NCBI RefSeq assembly: GCF_019041915.1
Contig: NZ_JAHPYF010000006.1
Span: forward strand, 86,656-150,655
DNA: 64,000 nucleotides
Origin: Collinsella sp. MSK.8.10
Lineage (GTDB): Bacteria; Actinomycetota; Coriobacteriia; Coriobacteriales; Coriobacteriaceae
Direction of reading: 5' to 3'
Made by a program: the position numbers and the translations under genes. Under the pieces are notes generated by a model. It was given only the letters and a program-made list of their open reading frames with translations, did not search any database and was not told the DNA's origin. Position 1 is the first letter of the stretch. Each line of letters begins with the position of its first letter. This document shows positions 25,036 to 33,331 of this stretch, in pieces.

Positions 25036-26016
25036 TTACAGGCCGAGCATAGGCTCCAAGACGAAGAAGTACGCAAGCACCACGATGCCCAGAATGATGC
25101 GGTAGACGCCGAAGCACTTGAAGTCGTGACGGCGGACGAAGCCCATAAGCCACTTGATGGCGATGAGCGAAACCACAAAGGCCACAACGCAGCCCACGCC
25201 CAGGATGGCGACCTCGTTGGCACCGAACGTACCGCCCTTGATGAAATACTTGACCAGCTTGAGCGCACTCGCGCCAAACATGACAGGGATGGCCAGGAAG
25301 AACGTAAACTTGGACGCCACCGAACGCGTGCAGCCCAAAAGCAGGCCGCCGATGATGGTGGAACCGGAGCGCGACGTGCCCGGAATCAGCGAGAGCACCT
25401 GGAAGCATCCGATGCCCAGTGCGGTCTTCCAACTCAGGTCCTCGAGCGTGGTGATGGAACCAAAGTCCAGATCCTCGTCATCGCCCTCATCCTCAGCGGT
25501 AGCCGCGGCGGGCGCCGCAAAGTGCGCACCGGCGGGACGTCCACCCGACACCACAGCACGCGAACCAAACGAACCGGCAACGGCCATTTCCTCGCGCTTG
25601 TTCGCGCGCCAGTTCTCGATCACGATAAACAGCACGCCGTACACAATGAGCGCCAGCGCCACGACGGGAGCATTGTAGAAATGCTCCTCCATCCAGTCGT
25701 TGAGCGGCAGGCCGATCGCCGCGGCGGGAATGCAGCCGAGCACAATCTTGCCCCACAGCACCCAGGTGTCGCGACGGCCCTCCTTACCCTTGCTGGGCGA
25801 GAACGGGTTGAGCTCATGGAAGAACAGCACACAGACGGCCAGAATGGCGCCGAGCTGAATCACAACCAGGAACATATTCCAGAACGTCTCGCTCACGTTC
25901 ATCTTGACGAACTCGTCCACCAAGATCATGTGACCGGTCGACGAAACAGGCAGCCATTCGGTGATGCCCTCGACCAGGCCCATGAAGGCAGATTTTAGAA
26001 GCTCGATGATATCCAA
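25036..26016 (-). CDS. uppP: Undecaprenyl-diphosphate phosphatase (UppP/BacA)
   Basis: This membrane enzyme recycles undecaprenyl pyrophosphate for cell-wall synthesis and gives bacitracin tolerance. The ~326-residue protein begins DIIELLKSAFMGLVEGITEWLPVSSTGH (in parts: LVEGITEWLPVSSTGH) and has the second catalytic motif LSLIPGTSRSGSTI. A ~50-residue Ala/Asp/Glu-rich cytosolic insert in the middle is longer than usual. The TTG at 26016 is preferred since GAGGGG lies 6 nt upstream and the next residues match the family start; GTG 26037 is the alternative. Confidence 0.92.
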   Translation of the reverse strand: MDIIELLKSAFMGLVEGITEWLPVSSTGHMILVDEFVKMNVSETFWNMFLVVIQLGAILAVCVLFFHELNPFSPSKGKEGRRDTWVLWGKIVLGCIPAAAIGLPLNDWMEEHFYNAPVVALALIVYGVLFIVIENWRANKREEMAVAGSFGSRAVVSGGRPAGAHFAAPAAATAEDEGDDEDLDFGSITTLEDLSWKTALGIGCFQVLSLIPGTSRSGSTIIGGLLLGCTRSVASKFTFFLAIPVMFGASALKLVKYFIKGGTFGANEVAILGVGCVVAFVVSLIAIKWLMGFVRRHDFKCFGVYRIILGIVVLAYFFVLEPMLGL

Positions 26017-26263
26017 AGGGACCCCCTCGTTAGACACCCGCCGATATTGTTCTGCGGACGGTGCGGGCGATGTCCCATTATCAACCGTTCGGGCGCGCCT
26101 GCGCCTACCCTTACCAAAAAACTCGTCCGTTCACAGAATTGCGAGCGGTCAAACCGAAATCCTTGGGTATAACTGCAACAAGATAAAGTGTCCGGCGGCC
26201 AACGCGCCCGCGCCCGCCCGACGCACGAGCCCCGCGCCCGTGCGATAGACCAAGGAGGAAACC

Positions 26264-26701
26264 ATGAACGAGGGCTACACCAAGGTATTTGTTTCACTCG
26301 ACGGTACTGAGCAGCAGGATTTTGTGCTCGCACGCGCCATCAAGGTCGCCGCGAACAACGGCGCCAAGCTAATCATCGGCCACGTTATCGATTCCACGGC
26401 ACTCGAGAGCGCCGGTTCCTATCCGGTCGATCTGGTCAACGGCCTAGAGGAGGCGTTTAAGAACTCCATCGCCAAGCAGCTCGAAGAGGCTAAGGCCAAT
26501 CCCGACATCCCCGAGGTCGAGGTCATGATTCGCGCCGGCCGCATTCGCGAGACGCTTAAGGACGAGATGCTCGACGTGGTTAAGCCCGACCTGGTGCTCT
26601 GCGGCGCCCGCGGCCTGTCCTCGATCAAGTATGCGCTGCTGGGTTCGATTTCGACGTTCCTGCTGCGCAATACGGACTGCGACATCTTAGTCGTGAAGTA
26701 G
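26264..26701 (+). CDS. Universal stress protein (UspA family)
   Basis: The 145-residue protein is a single Usp domain. It has the family start KVFVSLDGTEQQDFVLARA and the C-terminal nucleotide-loop region CGARGLSSIKYALLGSISTFLLRNTDCDILVVK (in parts: CGARGLSSIKYALLG, DCDILVVK). The usual G-2x-G-9x-G(S/T) ATP loop is altered (GARGLSS...LGSIS), so ATP binding is uncertain. AAGGAGG lies 6 nt upstream. It is a single gene divergent from uppP. Confidence 0.88.
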   Translation: MNEGYTKVFVSLDGTEQQDFVLARAIKVAANNGAKLIIGHVIDSTALESAGSYPVDLVNGLEEAFKNSIAKQLEEAKANPDIPEVEVMIRAGRIRETLKDEMLDVVKPDLVLCGARGLSSIKYALLGSISTFLLRNTDCDILVVK

Positions 26702-26714
26702 CGTTGCTCCCACC

Positions 26715-26807
26715 GGCCGCGGGGCCTGCGGGGTTTCCACGGGCACGTCCTCGCCGCGTTGCGGCTGCGGGATGTGCCCTTAGGAAACCCCTCCCGGCCC
26801 CGCGGCC
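26715..26807. repeat. 93-bp nested palindrome after uspA
   Basis: Outer arms GGCCGCGGGGCC and GGCCCCGCGGCC, then GGGGTTTCC and GGAAACCCC, enclose inner GGGCAC / GTGCCC and CCGC / GCGG stems. A 3-4 nt mismatch separates the two outer stems. Confidence 0.8.
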
Positions 26808-26849
26808 TTCGCAGCCTTGCTTCAACGAGTTGTCTGATGGAAAAATGGC

Positions 26850-26880
26850 GTGCCGCCCCGTTTGGGGCGGCACGTTTTGT
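26850..26880 (+). terminator. uspA terminator
   Basis: The perfect 10-bp stem GTGCCGCCCC / GGGGCGGCAC with loop GTTT is followed by GTTTTGTTT. Confidence 0.85.
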
Positions 26881-26931
26881 TTGGGGCGACACGTTTTTGT
26901 TATGGGGGATTCATTTGAGCCCCCATAGTTG

Positions 26932-26989
26932 TGTTCACGTTCGGGAACATAGCGCCAATTGCCTTAGCTATGTTCACGTTCGGGAACAT
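26932..26989. repeat. Tandem pair of a 19-nt dyad
   Basis: TGTTCACGTTCGGGAACAT occurs at 26932-26950 and 26971-26989, identical and in the same orientation, starts 39 bp apart. Each copy is itself a dyad (TGTTC ... GAACA), an operator-like arrangement. Confidence 0.7.
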
Positions 26990-27016
26990 TGCCGTCCGCA
27001 CCGCAAGACGGCCCGA

Positions 27017-28060
27017 CTACTCGAAATATTGGAACTTGTTGGTTGAGAAGGCGAATGTTACGACGAAGCCTTCGCCCGGCTCCGATGCCGCGGTGACGTC
27101 GATGCCCATCTTGGAGCACAGGCGCGCCACCAGGTAGAGGCCGATGCCCGTTGCACGCTTGGTGGTGCGGCCGTTGTCGCCGGTAAAACCCTTCTCGAAC
27201 ACACGCGGCAGGTCGGCCGCGCTCACGCCGCAGCCGTTGTCCGCAACGGTAAGCTCGATGCGCTCGCTTGCCAGGCCCTCGTCCAGCAACGCGCCCGAAA
27301 ACACGATCTTCGCGCCGTCCTCGCACGCATATTTAATGCTGTTCTGAATGAGCTGGCCCAGAATAAACTCGAGCCACTTCTCGTCGGTAAAGACCTCGAA
27401 GTCGAGGTTCTCGCACACCGGGGCCACATGCGCCGCAATGAGCTCGCGCGCGTTGGCTTTAATCGCGCCCGTCACCAAGGTCTTAAGGTCCCAGCGGCGA
27501 ATCAGGTAGTCGCGTTCCACGACTTCCGAGCGCGCGTAGTACAGCGCTTGATCGATATAGCGCTCCACGCGGGCAAGCTCGCGACCGAGGTCATCTACGC
27601 GCGACAGATCATCTTCGCTGCCGTCCAGGTTTTCCAAAATCAGATGGGCTGCCGCCAGAGGCAGCTTGGCCTCGTGGACCCAGCTCTCGATATAGTCGCG
27701 ATAGTCATCGGTCTGGCGCCTGCCTTCGGCAACCTCGTCACAAGCGGCTTTGCCCACCCGGCGCAAGACCTCGTACTCGAGCTCGCCCTCGGCATAAGTC
27801 GGGCACTGCACCATCTCCTGCACCCATGCGGGGCTTTCCAGCTCCTCGGCCGCGCGCTCCAGCTGGTGCAAAAATCGACGACGGCGCGCGTACTCGATCA
27901 CGATGCCGAGCATGCCAAAGATGAAGGACACGCCAACCGCCACGACCACGATGGAAACGGGTGCGCCGGCGACCGTCAGCACAAAGCAGCTCAGCAGCAC
28001 GCCGCACGTCCACACGGCGACGGGAAGCAGCGCATCTTTAAAGAACTTGCCAAACGACAT
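27017..28060 (-). CDS. Sensor histidine kinase, BceS-like (intramembrane-sensing)
   Basis: The 347-residue kinase has two closely spaced membrane helices (about 11-31 and 36-56) with almost no outside loop. The phosphoacceptor His129 is in ESWVHEAKLPLAAAHL, close to the WVHE(I/A)K pattern of BceS-type kinases. An HATPase domain follows with the N box (FILGQLIQNSIKYA), VADNGCGV and ATGIGLYL. Such kinases sense cell-wall antibiotics through a BceAB transporter. The response regulator is 9 nt upstream. No transporter is adjacent, so the signal is unknown. Confidence 0.9.
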   Translation of the reverse strand: MSFGKFFKDALLPVAVWTCGVLLSCFVLTVAGAPVSIVVVAVGVSFIFGMLGIVIEYARRRRFLHQLERAAEELESPAWVQEMVQCPTYAEGELEYEVLRRVGKAACDEVAEGRRQTDDYRDYIESWVHEAKLPLAAAHLILENLDGSEDDLSRVDDLGRELARVERYIDQALYYARSEVVERDYLIRRWDLKTLVTGAIKANARELIAAHVAPVCENLDFEVFTDEKWLEFILGQLIQNSIKYACEDGAKIVFSGALLDEGLASERIELTVADNGCGVSAADLPRVFEKGFTGDNGRTTKRATGIGLYLVARLCSKMGIDVTAASEPGEGFVVTFAFSTNKFQYFE

Positions 28061-28069
28061 AGCCGGCCC

Positions 28070-28741
28070 CTAGACCGAATAGCCCTGGCCGCGATGCGTG
28101 GTCAAATACCCCTTGATGCCGATTTTTTCGAGCGTGGTACGCAGGCGGTTGATGTTGACGGTGAGCGTATTGTCGTCCACAAAGGCGTCGGAGTCCCACA
28201 GGTCCTGCATGATGGCCGAGCGCGAAACGATCTTGCCCGCGCGGCTCAGAAGCAGCGAGAGGATACGCAGCTCGTTTTTGGTGAGCTCGGTGCTGGTGCC
28301 CGTTTGCGTGTTGGTGACCATGGAGCGTGCGAGGTCAATCTCCAGTCCCTTGTGGACGAGCGTGCTGCGCTCGCCCGCCGCCGCGGTGCGACGCAGCAAG
28401 GCATTGATGCGCGCCACGAGCACACGGGCGCTATAGGGCTTGGGAACAAAGTCGTCCGCGCCGAGCGTCATGGCCATGACCTCGTCGATCTCGGTCGTGC
28501 GCGACGTGAGGACGATGATGGGGACCTCGGATTCGCGGCGAACCTCGTGGCAGATATGCTGGCCGTCCTTGACGGGAAGCGTGAGGTCGAGCAGCACCAG
28601 GTCGGGCGCGGCGGCGAGAATATCGCGCGAGACATGCTCAAACGATTCGCAGGCCTCGATTTCAAACCCGGCGCGGGCAAGGATGTCGATAAGCTCACGA
28701 CGAATGGGCTCGTCGTCCTCAACGACATAGATCAGCGCCAT
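28070..28741 (-). CDS. OmpR-family response regulator paired with the BceS-like kinase
   Basis: The 223-residue regulator has a receiver domain with acidic pocket EDD (8-10), phosphorylated Asp52 in LVLLDLTLP and Lys103 in PKPYS, followed by a winged-helix domain ending in THRGQGYSV. ATG 28741 is chosen because GGGAGG lies 4 nt upstream; an ATG four codons earlier is in frame. It is the first gene of a two-gene operon with the kinase. Targets are not visible locally. Confidence 0.92.
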   Translation of the reverse strand: MALIYVVEDDEPIRRELIDILARAGFEIEACESFEHVSRDILAAAPDLVLLDLTLPVKDGQHICHEVRRESEVPIIVLTSRTTEIDEVMAMTLGADDFVPKPYSARVLVARINALLRRTAAAGERSTLVHKGLEIDLARSMVTNTQTGTSTELTKNELRILSLLLSRAGKIVSRSAIMQDLWDSDAFVDDNTLTVNINRLRTTLEKIGIKGYLTTHRGQGYSV

Positions 28742-28854
28742 GTGTCCTCCCATTTCGCGTAACTTGCACCTTTCACACCATTATGCCCACAGCGTCGCAG
28801 CGATACGACCCCGTGGGCACCTAATGTGACAAAAGCGTTCGGTAGTCTTGAGAG

Positions 28855-28891
28855 AAAATAGGGGCCGACCGGTCCTAAACCGATCGGCCCC
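28855..28891 (-). terminator. Terminator of the aminotransferase gene
   Basis: The stem GGGGCCGAYCGGT / ACCGRTCGGCCCC (13 bp with one mismatch, loop about 5 nt) is followed on the minus strand by TATTTT. Confidence 0.85.
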
Positions 28892-28911
28892 ATCACTTCG
28901 ACCTCGAGCCT

Positions 28912-30042
28912 CTACTCGAGCGTACGTATGTACGCGGAGATGGCATCTAGGCCCTTCTGCAGGTCATCGGTGTTATCGGAGTATGCATAGCCGATGCGCA
29001 TGCTCTTGGGCTCCTCGAAGCAATCACCCGGGGTGACGAGTGCGCCGGACTTCTTAATCATGTCGGTGCAGAACGTCCTGGAGTCGATGTCGTAGTCGTA
29101 ATACACGAGCGCGGTGGTACCCGCCTCGGGCTTGACGAACGACAGGTGCGGCTCGCTCTCGACCCACTTCTCCAGAACAGCAAGGTTCTGACGGACGATG
29201 CGACGGCTGCGCTCAAGAATCACGGAAGCGTTGCCCAGAATCAGCTCCGCCACCGACTCGCTGAATATGCCGGCGGAAATCAGGTTGTAGTCGCGATGCG
29301 AGAGCAGCGCACGACGGAGCTCCGGGCTCTTGGTGACCGCCCAGCCCAGACGCAGGCCGGCGAACGACCAGACCTTGGACATGGATGCGGTGACGATGGC
29401 CTTGTCGTACAGGTCGACCACGGACTCGCAGTACTCATCCGTCTGAGTAAGCAGACGGTAGACCTCGTCGCAGAGCACCCACGCGTCGTGTTTGCGTGCG
29501 ACCTCGACAATCGCCTTGAGCGTATCGGTGTCGAGCAGGGCGCCCGTGGGGTTGTCCGGGTTATTGATGCAGATGAGCTTGGTATCGTCGGTCACCAGGG
29601 CATCGAGCGCGTCGACGTCGACGTGATAGCCGTTCTTGCGATCGAGCTGAAGGATATCGACCTTCGCACCACACATCTCGGGAATCGAGTAAAGCTGCTG
29701 GTAGGTGGGCTTGACGGAGACTACGTGATCGCCCGGTTCGACGAGCGTGGAAATAACCAGGGAGTTGGCACCGGTCGCGCCGTGCGTGGGCACGATATGC
29801 CCGGGCTCGACCGTCTTATAGAGACGCGCGACCCCCTCGAGGAAGCCGGGCTGCCCCTCGATGTCTCCGTAGGTGAATCGGCGCGAGCACAGGCTATCGA
29901 GCCACGCCTTCTTGTCAGTGTTCGTATGCTCGAACAGCTGGTCGAGCGTGAGGGAGTAGACGCACGTCTCTGCAACGTTGTGGGTGCACTTGGTCTCCCA
30001 CTCGTTCATCCACTGCTCGACGGCGAAATCCTTGATCTGCAT
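28912..30042 (-). CDS. Class I/II PLP-dependent aminotransferase, capreomycidine-synthase-like
   Basis: The 376-residue protein has the PLP signature: PDNPTGALLD, CDEVYR, and the Schiff-base Lys in SMSKVWSFAGLRLGW. The substrate is unknown. The style of the N-terminus (VYSLTLDQLFE, SRRFTYGDIEGQPGFLEGVA) resembles a subgroup acting on basic or modified amino acids. It lies 24 nt after an ornithine-cyclodeaminase-family gene and faces a PucR regulator, so the three likely form an amino-acid catabolic unit. AGGAAA precedes the start. Confidence 0.87.
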   Translation of the reverse strand: MQIKDFAVEQWMNEWETKCTHNVAETCVYSLTLDQLFEHTNTDKKAWLDSLCSRRFTYGDIEGQPGFLEGVARLYKTVEPGHIVPTHGATGANSLVISTLVEPGDHVVSVKPTYQQLYSIPEMCGAKVDILQLDRKNGYHVDVDALDALVTDDTKLICINNPDNPTGALLDTDTLKAIVEVARKHDAWVLCDEVYRLLTQTDEYCESVVDLYDKAIVTASMSKVWSFAGLRLGWAVTKSPELRRALLSHRDYNLISAGIFSESVAELILGNASVILERSRRIVRQNLAVLEKWVESEPHLSFVKPEAGTTALVYYDYDIDSRTFCTDMIKKSGALVTPGDCFEEPKSMRIGYAYSDNTDDLQKGLDAISAYIRTLE

Positions 30043-30066
30043 TGTCGTTTCCTTTCCTTGACTTTC

Positions 30067-31101
30067 TTACAGCTCCACCACGGTACCCAGCCCCGCCTCG
30101 ACGGCGCGGTCGTAGGCGATTTTCGATGCCGAAAGGTCCTGAACGGCGATGCCCGACGTATCGAACACCGTCACCTGCTCGTCATCCGAGCGCCCCGTAG
30201 CCGCGCCGGCGATGACTTCGCCGAGCTCCGCTTTGATGTCCTCGGGCGTGATGGCGCCCTCGGCAACCGGAATCTCCAGCTCACCGGACGCGACCGATTG
30301 CTCGCGGTCGTCGACGTAAACAGCGGCACGGGCGACAAGCGCCGAGGCGAGCTCCTGCTTGCCGGGCATGTCGGCACCGACGCAGGAGATATGCGTACCA
30401 GGACGCACCCATGAATCGAGAATGATGGGCTTGGTCGCCGGCGTGATCGTCACGATAATGTCGGCCTCCGCCGCGGCACCTTGGCCGTCAGCCGTCGCCT
30501 CGATGGAATAGGTGGATGCCTCGCGAGCATGCTCGCAGGCGCCCAAGATATGGGCGACCTCGCCTCGCATGCGCTCGACGCGGGCCTCGGGCGCGGCATC
30601 GGAAACCGGCTCCCACACCTTGACCTCGCTCACCTTGGGACAGGCGGCGAGCACGCCCGCCACCATATAAGTGCTCATATGACCGGCACCCACAACAAGC
30701 AGTTTGGACGCATCCGCCCGAGCCAGCCACTTGGCACCGAGCGCAGCGGCGGCACCGGTGCGAAGTCCAGTGACGGCGGAGGCATTGAGCAGCGCCAACG
30801 GCTCGCCCGTCGCGTTGTCGCACAGCAGCGTGGTGCCAAAGATCTCGGGCAGCCCCTTTTTAGGATTCTGAGAGAACCAAGCGGTGAGCTTGAGGCCGAA
30901 GAGGCCGCTTCCCGCCAACTCGCCCGAGCGGATATCCATATCGGCCACGCCGGGTTCGAACTGCTCATATACCATCGGCCACGCAACACCCTTGCCCGTT
31001 GCCTTCTGGCGATATGCCTCCTCCACGGCAGCGATTGCATCCTCGATTGTCAGCACCTTGGAAACTTCCTCGACCGAAAGCACCACCATCTGCCCCATCA
31101 T
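30067..31101 (-). CDS. Ornithine cyclodeaminase / mu-crystallin family protein
   Basis: The 344-residue protein has the family core: substrate segment KLTAWFSQNPKKGLPEI, LNASAVTGLRTGAAAALGAKWLAR, a Rossmann glycine motif VVGAGHMSTYM and the late FDTSGIAVQDLSASK. Members are ornithine cyclodeaminases, alanine dehydrogenases or ketimine reductases. The usual GAGxQA is changed to GAGHMS, so it may not be a classical ornithine enzyme. Two ATGs are adjacent (31101, 31098); AGGAG spacing favours the second. It is co-directional with the aminotransferase and divergent from PucR. Confidence 0.88.
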   Translation of the reverse strand: MMGQMVVLSVEEVSKVLTIEDAIAAVEEAYRQKATGKGVAWPMVYEQFEPGVADMDIRSGELAGSGLFGLKLTAWFSQNPKKGLPEIFGTTLLCDNATGEPLALLNASAVTGLRTGAAAALGAKWLARADASKLLVVGAGHMSTYMVAGVLAACPKVSEVKVWEPVSDAAPEARVERMRGEVAHILGACEHAREASTYSIEATADGQGAAAEADIIVTITPATKPIILDSWVRPGTHISCVGADMPGKQELASALVARAAVYVDDREQSVASGELEIPVAEGAITPEDIKAELGEVIAGAATGRSDDEQVTVFDTSGIAVQDLSASKIAYDRAVEAGLGTVVEL

Positions 31102-31110
31102 CGCTCCTTT

Positions 31111-31191
31111 CAGTGAAAGCTTTACGTTGCTTCACTGTACGGTTTAGTAACGATGCCGCCAAGGATCATTTCTTGTTGGAATCTACAACAA
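31111..31191. promoter_or_regulatory. Operator-like dyads between the divergent OCD and PucR genes
   Basis: The intergenic region is AT-rich and holds two dyads: CAGTGAA N13 TTCACTG (31111-31137) next to the OCD start, and TTGTTG N7 CAACAA (31173-31191). They are candidate PucR sites; no binding consensus was compared. Confidence 0.4.
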
Positions 31192-31315
31192 TTCTCGATC
31201 TGATTTTTCGTTCTATCAGCAGGTATTTGAACTATTTATCGCATCAAAGGCATACGGATGTGCGATTATCCTATTTGTATAGGTACTTATTGTAATTATT
31301 TACAAGGTGATGCTG

Positions 31316-32497
31316 ATGCTATACACCATCTCGGACTTCTCACGGGAATATGAGGGGTCAGTCCGTCTAATCGCCGGCAGCGATGGCGTCTCGCGTGCCG
31401 TCTCTGGCGTCGGGATCCTCGATTATGAACTCATGCCCGGCCTCAAGAACAAGTACCAGCGCGTCAACTTCAGCTCAGACGAGATCATCCTCAGCACTTT
31501 CCTCTATGCGAAGGACGACCCGTACCTCATCACTGAAGCCGTGAAATACCTCGTCGCCAAGGGAACGAGCGGTCTCATCATCAAAAACGTCCTGCACATC
31601 CCGATTCCCGACCAAGCCATCCGCTACGCCAACGCGCGGCACTACCCGGTCTTTCTCACGACCGACGACTCACTGTTCTTTGACAGCGTCATCTATGAGG
31701 TCAAACGGCATATCGAGCAGCTCACGTCCATCGACTTCGCGCAGCGCGAGATCGATGCCCTGAGGACAGACGTATCGCCCGAGTCCATCTGCCGACGCAT
31801 CCGAGGTCTCAACCCGTCATTTCTGGACGAAGCGGTCGCCCTGTTCGCATCGTTTGCAGAGCCCCTCGACCCGCGTACGTTTTTGCAAATCGAACGTCTC
31901 TGTGCAAAATCGACCCTCGCCGGATGCCACAACATGCTGGCACCCTACGACGGAGGTTTGTTATTCGTAGCGACAAGTGACTCGGAACAGACGCTCGATG
32001 TAGAGCGAATCGTGCAGGCGCTCACGGAGCTCATCGAGGCTAGCGACATCGATGGCGGAGCGGAAGGGCTCGGCATCAGCGATATTCTGTTTGGAGACGA
32101 GGCGGTGGCGCAGGCGATCTCGCAGGCGATTTACGCACAGCGCCTATCTTGTCAACGAGCCGAGGGTCCCGTGCGCTATACGCAGCTCGGCATCCTGAGA
32201 ACCGTGATGCCTTTTGCGGAAACCCCGGAGATGCGATCGTTCTCGGAGGCGATTCTCTCGCCGATACGCGAGCACGACAGTGAGCATGGCAGCGAACTGG
32301 AATCCACGCTCGCTGCATTCATCGAGAACGGCCGACGTATCGAGCAAACCGCCAAGCAGACTGGCCAGCACCCGAACACGATTCGATATCGCCTCGATAA
32401 GGTGACAGTTCTCACCGGACTGAGCTACAAATGCGCCCCGGAGATGGAGCAGCTGTCGCTCGCCTACGCAATCGAACGCGCTCGCTCGCTTCAGTAA
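31316..32497 (+). CDS. PucR family transcriptional regulator
   Basis: The 393-residue protein has an N-terminal PucR-type domain (MLYTISDFSREYEGSVRLIAG, in parts: MLYTISDFSREY, GVGILDYELMPGL) and a C-terminal HTH_30 domain (ENGRRIEQTAKQTGQHPNTIRYRLDK, in parts: TAKQTGQHPNTIRYRL). PucR proteins activate purine or amino-acid catabolic genes. ATG 31316 is chosen since AAGGTG lies 6 nt upstream; GTG 31307 and ATG 31310 are in frame. It probably controls the divergent OCD-aminotransferase pair. Confidence 0.88.
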   Translation: MLYTISDFSREYEGSVRLIAGSDGVSRAVSGVGILDYELMPGLKNKYQRVNFSSDEIILSTFLYAKDDPYLITEAVKYLVAKGTSGLIIKNVLHIPIPDQAIRYANARHYPVFLTTDDSLFFDSVIYEVKRHIEQLTSIDFAQREIDALRTDVSPESICRRIRGLNPSFLDEAVALFASFAEPLDPRTFLQIERLCAKSTLAGCHNMLAPYDGGLLFVATSDSEQTLDVERIVQALTELIEASDIDGGAEGLGISDILFGDEAVAQAISQAIYAQRLSCQRAEGPVRYTQLGILRTVMPFAETPEMRSFSEAILSPIREHDSEHGSELESTLAAFIENGRRIEQTAKQTGQHPNTIRYRLDKVTVLTGLSYKCAPEMEQLSLAYAIERARSLQ

Positions 32498-32515
32498 GCC
32501 CACCCCGCCTTGAGG

Positions 32516-33226
32516 TTAGGAGCGGCGGGCACGGAGCTTTTCGTAGCCTTCAGCGAAGAAGGCGACCGTGGCGGCGTCGGCCTCGGCGGCGTCGGCCTCG
32601 GTTGCGGGGACCACGCCGTGCTCGTCGCTCACCAGGAACAAGGCGCCCTTGAGCTGTGCGGGAATATCTACGCGCGTGACCGGGATGCCCTTGGTCTGGG
32701 CCAGCTGCTCAATGAGCGTCGCCGTGCCGCACAGGCACTCGTCCGCTGGCGCCACAAAGGCAAGCTCGCCGTTATCGACGGCGGCGAGCAGCTCGGGCGC
32801 CACGCCGGTTTCGTCGGCCTCGGAGCGGGCCTCGGCGGAGCGGGCACGTAGCGCCTTGGCCGACGTATCGGCGAGCGGCTCGTACTCCCCCACCGTCATG
32901 GCGGCGTTGCCGTTAACGTCGATCACTAGCATGAGTACGCCGTCGTGCGCAGTGTAATCGCCCTCGGCAAGCGACCACTCAACGTGCTGCTTGGCCCAAC
33001 TGAGCATGTTATGGGTAAGCGGCTCGCCCTGCACCAAGCGCTCGGACAGCGCACGAATGTGGCGGTTGAGCATGGGCACCTTTTTGTTGGACATGCGCCA
33101 GCGGCAGATAAGCGCGGGCTTGTCGAGCGTAAACTTCTCGACCGCCTCCTGATTGGCGCAAAAGTCCTCGTACGCACGCTGATCCTCGGCATTGCCAAAC
33201 AGCTCGGCATCATCAATCTGGGGCAT
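32516..33226 (-). CDS. Protein of unknown function, SseB-like character
   Basis: The 236-residue protein is acidic and soluble, without signal peptide or membrane segment. A strand-rich middle (GVLMLVIDVNGNAAMTVGEYEPL) is followed by a second half with LAFVAPADE and ALFLVSDEHG, loosely like SseB-type or enhanced-serine-sensitivity proteins. I do not recognise it with certainty. ATG 33226 has AAAGGT 6 nt upstream; an ATG-like start at 33250 is in frame. It is convergent with the PucR gene. Confidence 0.65.
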   Translation of the reverse strand: MPQIDDAELFGNAEDQRAYEDFCANQEAVEKFTLDKPALICRWRMSNKKVPMLNRHIRALSERLVQGEPLTHNMLSWAKQHVEWSLAEGDYTAHDGVLMLVIDVNGNAAMTVGEYEPLADTSAKALRARSAEARSEADETGVAPELLAAVDNGELAFVAPADECLCGTATLIEQLAQTKGIPVTRVDIPAQLKGALFLVSDEHGVVPATEADAAEADAATVAFFAEGYEKLRARRS

Positions 33227-33331
33227 GGTCATACCTTTCGTGTTAGTCATTCCGTCCTCTTATACCAAAAAGACGGCCCTCCAAACGGAGCGACCGTCTT
33301 TTGCAGAGATTATTTTGTTTCGGGGCGAAAC

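Larger units (their letters stand above)
26702..27016. other. Gap with a nested palindrome, a terminator and a tandem dyad
   Basis: These 315 bp hold a 93-bp nested palindrome, the uspA terminator, an 8-bp hairpin (TATGGGGG / CCCCCATA, 26901-26927) and two copies of a 19-nt dyad. No gene is supported here. Confidence 0.7.

Noticed and set aside
26931..27137. Small frame encoding a repeated MFTFGNIA peptide
   Set aside because: The repetition comes from the tandem DNA dyad and the frame runs into the kinase gene in antisense; no ribosome-binding site.
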